A DNA stretch of 55,000 bases. Source: Paulinella micropora. Taxonomy: Eukaryota > Cercozoa > Imbricatea > Euglyphida > Paulinellidae. Below, one piece after another: positions 47,540-55,000 of the stretch. A program made the position numbers and the translations under genes. The notes beneath the pieces were generated by a model. It worked only from the letters and a program-made list of their open reading frames with translations. It searched no databases and was not told where the DNA came from. Within the stretch, counting starts at the first letter, position 1. Each line of letters opens with the position of its first letter. The stretch lies in NCBI GenBank assembly GCA_019918135.1, contig WBZZ01003516.1, forward strand, positions 1 through 55,000, in the 5' to 3' direction.

Positions 47540-47678
47540 TTTTAGAATTTCGCTTCGTGCTGTCGCACTCTCGCTTATTCTAAAACATCGATTTTTCTTT
47601 ATCGTTTAAGATAAATCGGTTTTCGATGGTTATCAACAAACGAGAATGAGTGAAACGAATGAGAGTGTAGTTGATAAC
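47540..47678. terminator. second copy of the PLV intergenic hairpin element
   Basis: TTTTAGAAT (47,540-47,548) pairs with ATTCTAAAA (47,577-47,585). The loop sequence, about 28 bases with GTGCTGTCGCACTCTC, is nearly the same as at 43,391-43,436. A second stem GTTATCAAC (47,629-47,637)/GTTGATAAC (47,670-47,678) follows and includes the 3' end of the next gene. It lies between two minus-strand genes, as the first copy does. Confidence 0.6.
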
Positions 47679-48052
47679 TATCCAAGAAACTCTAAACAAA
47701 CAACAATTCTACCCGTTAAATTTCCAGTGTCTATTTGTCCCGCATCTCCTTCAAGCACTTTGAATGTGTATTGCCCGTCGCTCCACCCAATGTTTCCCAA
47801 ATTATATCCTAAATTTGACATGTTGGCTGTGGTGCTGTCCGCAAATGTTCCAATAATTCCAATCCTGTCCATGTAAAGAATTCTGGTTTTTGTTTCCTTA
47901 AGCTCATTCATGTAGTGAATAGATTTTACATTCATTCTAGTTGGTGTAAATGCCATTTGGATACTTTTGTCGAATATTTTTTCAACCGCTTTGAAATCAT
48001 AGCTCAGAAAAATAATCTTCTGGTATCTATAATCCGTCATGTTTATATTCAT
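47678..48052 (-). CDS. PLV protein of unknown function
   Basis: 124 residues from ATG at 48,050-48,052 (MNINMTDYRYQKIIFLSYDF). It is strand-rich with IQMAFTPTRMNVKSIHYMNE, TRILYMDRIGIIGTFADSTT and a final NLTGRIVVCLEFLG. No motif is recognised; the pattern suggests a small beta-sandwich, perhaps a virion component given its place beside the packaging ATPase. The frame is intact. Confidence 0.55.
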   Translation of the reverse strand: MNINMTDYRYQKIIFLSYDFKAVEKIFDKSIQMAFTPTRMNVKSIHYMNELKETKTRILYMDRIGIIGTFADSTTANMSNLGYNLGNIGWSDGQYTFKVLEGDAGQIDTGNLTGRIVVCLEFLG

Positions 48053-48299
48053 GATGATAAACTTTTTATTGATTAATATTTCTGCTTGGACTGCTTGCGA
48101 TTTTTATTCACGGGTAAGCAGTAAAAAAAATGAAAGCTGTGTGTGGTGTATTCAAAAAGGAATAGATACTAAATTCAAATGTGTGTATAAAACTCAGAGT
48201 GATTGGTGCGTTGGTTGGGATGAAGCTCTGCCTTTAATGTGTGCGGGTAATGGCGATGTGTGGTTTAAAACTCACCTGTATGAATGTTCATTTCTTTGA
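48039..48299 (+). CDS. possible small cysteine-rich protein
   Basis: 86 residues on the plus strand from ATG at 48,039, with a hydrophobic start (MFIFMMINFLLINISAW) that could be a signal or membrane segment and then eight cysteines (SCVWCIQKG, FKCVYKTQSDWCVGWDEALP). No minus-strand gene occupies 48,053-48,332, which supports it. Its start overlaps the start of the opposite gene by 14 bases. Not recognised; it may be chance. Confidence 0.35.
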   Translation: MFIFMMINFLLINISAWTACDFYSRVSSKKNESCVWCIQKGIDTKFKCVYKTQSDWCVGWDEALPLMCAGNGDVWFKTHLYECSFL

Positions 48300-48332
48300 A
48301 CTACTAGGGGAAGGTAAAACGATGCCGATTAA

Positions 48333-48623
48333 TCAAGTTAAAATTCCGACATATACATCAGCCTGCTCACAAGGTAAGTCATTCTTAGCGAGTTTTACCA
48401 AGCAGATTGTAATAATTGCGATAATGATAGCCATTTGAAACAAATACTTAATCATTCTGCTGTCTGTCGGTCTGTTTTTCATACAACAACAATTCCAGTT
48501 ATCATCAATTTCGTGTTCTAATTTTTTTGGGTCTTTTTTCAATTCCTCCTCAATACATCTTATTTTTAATTCTGGTGTGAGGTCTTCGGTTTCAATTATT
48601 GGTGGCGGGTGTAATCGGGGCAT
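48333..48623 (-). CDS. PLV small membrane protein
   Basis: 96 residues from ATG at 48,621-48,623. An acidic, Pro-rich N-terminal half (TEDLTPELKIRCIEEELKKD), a Cys cluster (NWNCCC), then a membrane helix MAIIIAIITICLVKLA and a short tail. The fibre gene upstream on the same strand overlaps it by 32 bases in another frame. Likely a virion or membrane-associated protein; the function is unknown. Confidence 0.5.
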   Translation of the reverse strand: MPRLHPPPIIETEDLTPELKIRCIEEELKKDPKKLEHEIDDNWNCCCMKNRPTDSRMIKYLFQMAIIIAIITICLVKLAKNDLPCEQADVYVGILT

Positions 48624-49119
48624 TAGCTCGTAATTCGGCCAACTGGTTTTGAAGGTCTGCTATACTATTAGATAATATTTTATTTTGCTCTGATAAATGT
48701 TGAAAAGCACTGACCAGTATTAGTATAAAACTTGTGTATGTTATTCCTTCAAGGTTTTCGTCATCGCCTATTTTCATATCAGTTGTATCTACGAATTCTG
48801 GAAATATTTTTTTAACTTCATCCGCAATGAAACCACAATTCTTTTTTTCCTTCTTCTCGTCTGATTTCAAATAATACGAACAACAATTTAATTTCATTAG
48901 TTTTTCGCAACAATCACCACATTCTAATGTCTTAATATCTGTTTTCAATCTCCTATCAGACGAATTACCCCACGCCCCTCCCACTGCTATATAGTTGTAA
49001 GTCCCAGAAGGTTCACCATTTGAATTTGATGTACACCAAGCATACACATTTGTGCCACTAAATCCAAAGAAACCACGATTGTTAGCATTATTACCAGACC
49101 TAAGCAAAATCATTGGCTC

Positions 49120-49267
49120 ATTTGAAAATCCAGACCTTGTAAATATCTGAACGGAAGTAGAACCCGCAGAAGGGACATAAAGACCGCTCGCATATTTGAA
49201 AATCCAGACCTTGTAAATATCTGAACGGAAGTAGAACCCGCAGAAGGGACATAAAGACCGCTCGCAT
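49120..49267. repeat. 74-bp tandem duplication in the fibre gene
   Basis: The units 49,120-49,193 and 49,194-49,267 (starting ATTTGAAAATCCAGACC, ending CGCTCGCAT) are the same. 74 is not a multiple of three, so the duplication itself breaks the fibre frame before the S74 domain. Confidence 0.9.
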
Positions 49268-52200
49268 TTATTCTTGCCAGCTCTGTTGCCGCACTATGAT
49301 AAAATACGTGGCTCGCACCAGAACCATCAAGATTGTATATTAATGTCCCACCTGCTATACCTAATCCATAAAAGGAAGTCGTGGAACCCGTCCCATTATC
49401 CCATAAAATTAGTTTATTATTTGCTATTCCACTTCTATCTACAAATATTTTTTTACCAGACCCTACTACTATGTTGTCGCTGGCAGTGAGTGTGGTTGTT
49501 GTTATACCCGCGGTTGAAGTTAATGTGGTTCCTGTTAATCCCGCATTCGCAGTAATTAGACCGCTCGCCGTAAGTGTGGTTGTCGTTATCCCCGCATTTG
49601 CTGTAATCAACCCCGCGTTGCTTATGTTCATTGCCTCACTCCATGTTATGTTGCTCCCAGCCGTTATTCCAGATTTGTAATTAAAAGCAAGTTTGTTAGA
49701 ACCTTTTGACATTAAAAAGTTTGAACCACTATGACTTGATTTCCAAGCACTGCCATCATAATAAGAATCAAAACTTAAACTGATATTATCGTGAGACCAG
49801 TTTAGATTTTGAAAGAGTGGGTAGACATCAGCCGTTGTTATTGCTTGTGTGTGCGGGCCCGTTATAGCACTGTCTGCCCCGTATATTTCTAATCCCCTGT
49901 TGCTTCCTATTCCCTTTGTTCCCGTGCCAATCAATACGGATTCTATGTTTTTCACTTTGCTAGCATAACTTATGAAATCAAATGATAAATTATTAAGTTG
50001 TAATTGTGTCCTGCCTGAAGTTTGGTCTGTATTCCCTACAACACAAGTTAGAAATATAACGTATCTCGCATTAACTGGTGCTGTTGGTGTAAATGTCTGT
50101 TGTTGAGCAAACACACCCCAGTTGTTGCCCGTCCTGCTGTCCCATAATGTGTATGTGCTATCGTCTGTTGAAATACCTACATACCATGTTGTCGGCCCGT
50201 TGACTGTATATGTCCCTCCCGAGCATCTCACATAATATTTGTATAATGAATAAGTAGCACCGAGGTCTAATTTAATATATTCTCCGTTGTATGTGGTTCC
50301 TGAAAATACACGAGAAACGGCACCCATATAAATACCAGTCGTTGTATTGTAAGTTCCGGTTGGTATCCAATTGAAACTACTGTTATTATCAAAAGCATAG
50401 TAGGCAGTGCTGGTTGTCGTGGAGCCTGATACAACATACGGGCTTGGAGTTGTGTTGTTGGTCATAACGGGTTGAGCAGAATAATATGTCATAGTCGCCC
50501 CCATTGAAATGTCGCCCGACATCGTCCCGCCAGTTAAAGCAAGAAAGGCTAACCACCCAGTTGAATTGACCCAGTTCGTTCCGCTGTATGTTAGTAATTG
50601 GCCGTTCGCTGGTGTTGTAATAATAACATCGCTGTGAGTATCAATGGAACCATCTGCCGACACTTTTGCTTTGTTTGTATCGTGTTCGCTAAATAAGGTA
50701 GCAACAGACCTAGTATTTAGTTGATTTACATGTGTAATGTTTTGACTATTCATATTTAAGCCTCCAGTCATAGCCACCGTCGTAGAAATGGTGAGTTTTG
50801 ATTTCTCCATTGTCCTGTTGAATAAATTAATAATTGATTGTCTGTTGCGGTTGTAATTATAACATCGCTATGTGTATCTATGGAGCCGTCTGCTGATATT
50901 TTTGCCTTGTTCGCATCGTGTTCCGTAAATAAAGTAGCAACAGACCTAGTATTTAGTTGATTTACATTTTTAATGCTTTGACTATTCATATTGAGACCTC
51001 CGTTTGCTGTAATCGCCCCGCTCGCGGTGAGTGTTGTTGTGCTTATCCCCGCACTCGCCGTGATTAGTCCTTTCGTCCATAGAGTGCCGTTCGCCCCGTT
51101 CAAAGACATTAACAATTGTTCTCCTGAATTTTCCCATATAAAACCGTAATTAGCAGAAGCACCAACCCTAAATCTGATAGCATAATTGAGAGCAGAAGTA
51201 AAATCAAAACCTGCCACCGTCGTTCCTCCACTTAAACTTTTTAACAAACCTGATGTTGCCATATAAATTCCCCAGTCTGCATCATTGACATCCCACAGAA
51301 ATATCCCTCTAGCATTCGTCCCGTCTGTTTGTCCTTGAACTTGTATCTTTGCTCCATTACCTATTCCCGTTGTTGTTGTTAGAATTCCAGAGTGTGTAAT
51401 ACCCGCATTCGCAGTAATCGCCCCACTCGCTGTTATTGCTTTTGTTGTTAAAAGTCCAGTATTATCAATACTCGTCGCATTAGTCCAAGTTATTATCTGA
51501 TTTCCTGCCGTTATGTTCGCATATAAGACATTTAATTTACCTCCTGTTTTAGAAATAGAGTAATTTGATGTTCCACTGCTTGATATCCAATTCGTTCCAT
51601 TGTAATAACAGTCAAAATTTAATGTAATATTATCGTGTGTCCAAGTGAGTAGTTGAAAAGCTGGGTGATCGTCTTGATTAGTTACTATTTGTATATGTGG
51701 TCCGGCAGAAACACCTGAAGTTCCAAATATTTCTAACCCCCCTGTCACTCCTAATTGTTTCGCGCTTCTGCCTATTATTATCGGTTTTCCTGATGCGGTT
51801 GTTATTTTGTCGCTTGAAGATATCCCGAGTGTTGCGGTTATAGAATTACTAAATATTTTATTTCCTCCTATTGTTTGGTCTCCCGATAACTTAACCACAG
51901 AAGTGTCAAGAGCAGAGATATCAACTCCATCAACATTACCAACACTTGTAATCGCATAACCGCCCATATTTAATCCCGCTGTCATCGCAACTGTGCCTTC
52001 TAGTCGTAGAAATGGTGAGTTTTTATTTTGCCATTGTCCTGTTGAATAAATTAATAATTGGTTGTCCGTTGCGGATGTAATCAAAACATCGCTTAAAGCA
52101 TCTATTGATTTAGTGGCTATTCGTGTGTCAAAATCAGCATTTGCTTTGGCTGTCGTATAGTAAAGGTTGGTTCCCTCGGTTAAGTTCGTAGTTGTTTTAT

Positions 52201-52450
52201 TGCTAAACCGTGTATCAAAAGCATCGTTAAATGTGCCTGTTGTTATCATTGACGAGACTGGTATTGTATTTAGTGAATTTACTCCTGTTATGTTTTGGTT
52301 GTTCATATCAATATTACCAAATTCATCAACATCTATCGGAAATGTTTTATTCACCCAGTTTAATCCGTTGTATGTAAAATAGTTGTCTGCTATCGGGGTG
52401 GTTATGACGACATCGCTTAGAGCGTTTATTGAGGTCGTTGCTATTCGTGT

Positions 52451-52675
52451 GTCAAAGCGATTATCAGTCCAATAAAAATTGTTGCCTTCTTTTAAGTCCG
52501 TAGTTGTTTTTAAAGCGAACCGTGTGTCAAAGCGATTATCAGTCCAATAAAAATTGTTGCCTTCTTTTAAGTCCGTAGTTGTTTTTAAAGCGAGCCGTGT
52601 GTCAAAGCGATTATCAGTCCAATAAAAATTATTGCATTCTTTTAAGTCCGTTGTGCTTTTGGTGGCCAATCGTGT
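52451..52675. repeat. three 75-bp tandem repeats in the fibre gene
   Basis: Three near-identical 75-bp units start at 52,451, 52,526 and 52,601, with degenerate copies on both sides. Each encodes 25 residues of the type TTDLKEGNNFYWTDNRFDTR, a shaft repeat common in phage and PLV fibres. Being in frame, it changes fibre length without breaking the gene. Confidence 0.9.
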
Positions 52676-52948
52676 ATCAAACAGCCCGTCCGTGTAATAT
52701 AGGTTTACGGGGTCGGCATCTTCTGGCACTCTGCCCGTGTTAAGGCCGATAATATCTGTGTTGGTTAAATCTAAGTTTTTATGTCTAGACTATCGACGGC
52801 TAACTCATTAAGCCCTAAGAGAGACTTGTATTGACTACCCATTATTATCTTAAGCAAAAATAAATATTTATGTATTTAAAAAATACTGAGATTAATATAT
52901 TTTTAGTAATTTATTCGTTTCTGACTTCGTCATCAACAAACTTTTTCA

Positions 52949-53353
52949 ATGCCGTCTCCCGAAGCAAGCAGACAAAACTGGGGTAAAGCAGTTGATGGAA
53001 TTAAGCAAAAAGCGAAGCAAAGAAAAATGGAACATGCCAAAAAGGTTTTGGAACAATACAGAAATGCAGTCAAAAGTGAAGATGAGGATATGGAGCGGAA
53101 AATAGCAGAGATAGAAAATAAAAATGATGCTAGCGATATCGTGAATGGAAAAGATCAAGATGACACACCCGACGAGAGCGAGAGTGAAGATGAATGTGAT
53201 TTTACAGATATCATTGCCGAAAAGATGGCTAAAATGAAAATAAAAAGAGCAAAGGTAGAAACTAAGAGAACAAAGAAAAGTAAGAAACCAGAGCCCGAGA
53301 GTGAAGAAAGTGAAAGCGAGAGTAGCGAAGAAGAAGAGGAACCAAAGCCATAA
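52949..53353 (+). CDS. PLV charged protein of unknown function
   Basis: 134 residues from ATG at 52,949 (MPSPEASRQNWGKAVDGIKQ). A basic helical start (KQKAKQRKMEHAKKVLEQYR), an acidic middle (DTPDESESEDECDFTDIIAE), a Lys-rich segment and an acidic Ser/Glu tail. Probably disordered. It is divergent from the fibre gene, with about 106 bp of AT-rich promoter sequence between them. No family. Confidence 0.5.
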   Translation: MPSPEASRQNWGKAVDGIKQKAKQRKMEHAKKVLEQYRNAVKSEDEDMERKIAEIENKNDASDIVNGKDQDDTPDESESEDECDFTDIIAEKMAKMKIKRAKVETKRTKKSKKPEPESEESESESSEEEEEPKP

Positions 53354-53471
53354 AAGGGGAGAGGTAAAAAATCAAACATATCTGTTAATGTTTACAATCA
53401 ATCAGAGAAGTCAAGCAAAAAAGAAAAAATAACGATGATGTTTCACGAATGTTTTTGAAATTTTAAAATCA

Positions 53472-53743
53472 CTAAAGGAAATGATATGAGTAAAAATTAC
53501 TATATTCTGGATTATTATAAGTTAATTCTCCTTTTATATTTCTTATTGCTTTTGCTCTTGCTCTATAGTTTTTTTGTCTATCTTTGTTTTTGTGGTCAAG
53601 ATGCGAATATAGTCCTATGCGGTCTTTATAATGTTCATATCTTGTATCACCGAAATGAATTGACTTACCCTTTGGAGTAATGACTTTATATTTTTTGTTT
53701 TTTACATTTAATTTTTTGAATAGTAGTTTTTTAAAGATGACAT
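53472..53743 (-). pseudogene. small conserved PLV/large-virus protein (DUF5754-like), A-run frameshift
   Basis: ATG at 53,741-53,743 starts MSSLKNYYSK, then an A6 run (about 53,712-53,717) changes frame. The next frame reads KYKVITPKGKSIHFGDTRYE, HYKDRIGLYSHLDHKNKDRQ, NYRARAKAI and ends NPEYSNFYSYHFL at 53,472. The H-F-G-D-x-x-Y, then Y/H-x-D-x-x-R-x-x-Y-x-x-R pattern is shared by a small basic protein of virophages, PLVs and nucleocytoplasmic viruses; the family name is from memory. Because no single frame has an ATG it is easy to miss. The plus-strand frame over the same bases is a low-complexity Leu/Tyr translation. Confidence 0.5.
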
Positions 53744-53757
53744 ACTATATATATATA

Positions 53758-54809
53758 ATGCCAGATTTGGACCATAAACATACAATTATTAATAGACAGA
53801 ATGCTGATACTCAATTAGAAGACATACCAAAAGGAGAAGAAGTAGTTAGAACAAAAGAAAAAGAGGCCCTTGAAATTCGTCAACAGAAAAAGAACCCGAA
53901 AATATGGAACACTATATGGGCGGACAATCCTGTAGACCAAGTTTTCTTAGATTTGGCGGATATGAGTAAGATGAAAGATAAGAAAGGAAATAAGGGATAT
54001 GCTTGGATGTTAGTTTGGATAGATTGTCATTCAAGATATTTAATAATCATTCCATTAAAAAATAAAACAGCAAAAGAAGTCTATTATGCTTTGAAATCTA
54101 TACCTTATAAACCGAAATCGATTACAACCGACAGCAGAGGAGAATATAAGGGTGCTACTATATACCTTAAAAACCGAAATCGATTACAACCGACAGCAGA
54201 GGATTATTTTATTCAAAATGGTATTAAGCACGATGTGGTTGAAGTAGGCGACCATAGGGCCTTAGCGATTGTGGACAGAGTTATAAGGAGTATTAGAAGA
54301 TGGTTGGATTTATTATTCGAAACTAATAGAAATTTTGACTGGGTAAGCTACATTCAAGACTTGGTTAATGCTTATAATCATAAAGTTCATAGGGGAATTC
54401 AAGCACGACCTGTCGATGTCTTTGCTAGAAGAGATAAAAATAAACAGACTATTACTCGTGATTATTTAATTGAAGAATTTGAAGTAGGCGATACAGTCAG
54501 AAAGGAAAACAAACGAAATGTTTTCTCCTCTCCAAGGGTGGGAAGACTTTCAGTAAAATTATTTACAAAGTCAAAGGTCGTTCCGGATTTAAGTTAATAT
54601 TAAGTAATGACGAGTTGGTAAGTCCAAGAGATTTATTGAAGACAGATTTTATTAAACTGATTGATGACGAAAAAGATATAAAGGAGCAGACAAAAAAAAT
54701 AACAAAAGAGAAAAAAACAAAAGAGTTGCTAAAGAGAGAAGAAATAGAAACAGAAAATATTAGAACTAGCAAGAGGGAGCGGAAGGCGAAAGTAATACTT
54801 GACCTGTGA
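53758..54809 (+). pseudogene. rve-family (DDE) integrase, broken near the C terminus
   Basis: ATG at 53,758 (MPDLDHKHTII) is preferred; upstream ATGs at 53,680 and 53,737 run into the divergent small gene. The core shows the first Asp in QVFLDLADMSK, then GYAWMLVWIDCHSRYLIIIP, the second Asp in ITTDSRGEY, and GDHRALAIVDRVIRSIRRW, where Asp stands at the place of the usual third-acid Glu. The N-terminal HHCC finger is absent. A 62-bp tandem duplication lies between the second and third acids. After about 54,540 the sensible frame shifts to KVKGRSGFKLILSNDELVSP, an SH3-like end as in polinton integrases, and a Lys-rich tail to 54,809. It would insert the element into host DNA; this copy is probably inactive. 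Confidence 0.7.
54099..54203. repeat. 62-bp tandem duplication in the integrase gene
   Basis: TATACCTTATAAACCGAAAT at 54,099 recurs with one difference at 54,161 (TATACCTTAAAAACCGAAAT), and 42-43 bases match between copies before they diverge. It adds about 20 codons in changing frame between the second and third catalytic positions. Confidence 0.85.
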
Positions 54810-54919
54810 TGCGGGACTTAAAAAGATATTTAAATAAAAAGAATGAATATCTTTCTAAGCCCAGCTCAGTTTCCTTTGATGAAAAAATACCACAAATAAA
54901 CACCACATTAATAAAATAA
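54809..54919 (+). CDS. possible very small protein after the integrase
   Basis: A 36-codon frame from ATG at 54,809 (MRDLKRYLNKKNEYLSKPSS) that starts on the integrase stop region. The Lys/Ser composition fits its AT-rich surroundings. It is too short to assign and may be chance. Confidence 0.2.
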   Translation: MRDLKRYLNKKNEYLSKPSSVSFDEKIPQINTTLIK

Positions 54920-54938
54920 CGACAAAAATAAATTAATA

Positions 54939-55000
54939 TGGTATCTATTCGTTTAGTGGCGGTGTTTAAACACGACCCTGTAGGCGGTCTTGATAGACAG
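54939..55000 (+). CDS. 5' end of a gene running off the right edge
   Basis: ATG at 54,939 after an AT-rich leader (AAATAAATTAAT) opens MVSIRLVAVFKHDPVGGLDR, still open at the window edge. Not recognised from 20 residues; probably the next PLV gene. Confidence 0.35.

Larger units (their letters stand above)
48592..52842 (-). pseudogene. giant PLV fibre/tail-spike protein with S74 chaperone domain, broken in three places
   Basis: ATG at 52,840-52,842 (MGSQYKSLLGLNELAVDS) meets a frame change in an A-run at about 52,771-52,775. The next frame (to 50,768) has Asp/Tyr/Phe repeats (LYYTDGLFDTRLATK) and long beta-repeats such as TASAGISTTTLTASGAIT. Near 50,785 (at TTTCTACGACGG) it shifts to TVAMTGGLNMNSQNITHVNQ, open to 49,110. 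There a 74-bp tandem duplication (49,120-49,267) disrupts the frame, and the end (SSDRRLKTDIKTL, KKNCGFIADEVKKIFPEFVD, 48,592-49,113) lies in another. The S-D-x-R-L-K...G-F-I-A-x-E-V end is the intramolecular chaperone/peptidase S74 domain of phage tail spikes, which trimerises and then cuts itself off. The product would be about 1,390 residues and bind the host surface. Confidence 0.7.
34050..55000. mobile_element. polinton-like virus/virophage-type element (right end not reached)
   Basis: An AT-rich block with a PLV morphogenesis set on the minus strand (major capsid, penton, cysteine protease, pX-like protein, packaging ATPase, fibre) plus an rve integrase on the plus strand. The left end cuts through the capsid gene, so no terminal inverted repeat is seen there. 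The right end lies beyond the window. A copia retrotransposon occupies 34,870-43,065 of it. Several genes carry frame breaks, so this copy is probably not functional. Confidence 0.8.

Noticed and set aside
48241..48438. Plus-strand 65-codon frame opposite the small membrane protein
   Set aside because: It overlaps a better minus-strand gene with a clear membrane helix and has no supporting features.
52765..52780. Programmed -1 frameshift at the start of the fibre gene
   Set aside because: The A-run does not form a proper X-XXY-YYZ heptamer in the needed phase; an indel in the run is simpler.
53486..53680. Plus-strand Leu/Tyr-rich 64-codon frame
   Set aside because: The opposite strand encodes a recognisable conserved viral protein over the same bases.
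1..55000. CRISPR arrays, tRNA or rRNA genes
   Set aside because: No regularly spaced repeat-spacer series and no tRNA or rRNA sequence was recognised on reading; a covariance-model scan was not possible here.

Overview
The window is a eukaryotic or eukaryotic-virus sequence made of three nested genetic entities with different base composition. Positions 1 to about 34,050 are GC-rich, with tightly packed genes on both strands separated by unusual homopolymer-rich spacers. The gene set points to a mirusvirus, that is, a virus with a herpesvirus/tailed-phage (HK97-type) virion module and informational genes like those of large nucleocytoplasmic viruses. It includes a probable HK97-fold major capsid protein (19,241-22,414, minus), a probable capsid maturation protease-scaffold (477-2,300, minus), a histone H3-like protein (3,083-3,601), a heliorhodopsin homologue (23,885-24,694), RNA polymerase subunits RPB5 (18,250-19,065) and RPB10 (32,193-32,459, minus), a PrimPol/UL52-type primase (30,716-32,248), a PD-(D/E)XK nuclease with a likely 77-nt spliceosomal intron (13,758-14,856, minus) and an EsV-1-7-repeat endonuclease (12,067-13,689). 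Four leucine-rich-repeat genes, three with F-box-like N termini, fill much of 3.8-18 kb. No terminase, portal or DNA polymerase lies in the window, so the mirusvirus call rests on the combination, not on one hallmark.

From about 34,050 to the right edge the DNA is AT-rich and carries a polinton-like virus (PLV) or virophage-type element. It holds a double-jelly-roll-type major capsid protein (truncated at its C terminus exactly at the composition boundary), a penton-type minor capsid protein, an adenain-type cysteine protease, a pX-like basic protein, an FtsK/A32-type packaging ATPase, a very long fibre with 25-residue repeats and a C-terminal S74 chaperone domain, and an rve-family integrase. 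The right end of this element is not reached.

Inside the PLV capsid gene sits a complete Ty1/copia retrotransposon (34,870-43,065, minus orientation). It has two 571-nt LTRs in which no difference was seen by eye, a 5-bp target duplication AATTC, a polypurine tract and one long gag-pol frame interrupted only by a UGA in UGA-CGG context. It also carries an unusual MYND zinc finger.

Many viral and PLV genes are split by one or more frameshifts, often at homopolymer runs, and by two short tandem duplications (74 bp and 62 bp). The 6.6-kb gag-pol frame, by contrast, is open. This favours decaying endogenous viral DNA in a nuclear genome with a recent retrotransposon on top; homopolymer errors in the assembly remain an alternative. 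The order of events implied is a mirusvirus-like sequence, then PLV joining and truncation, then copia insertion. The host cannot be named from this sequence.
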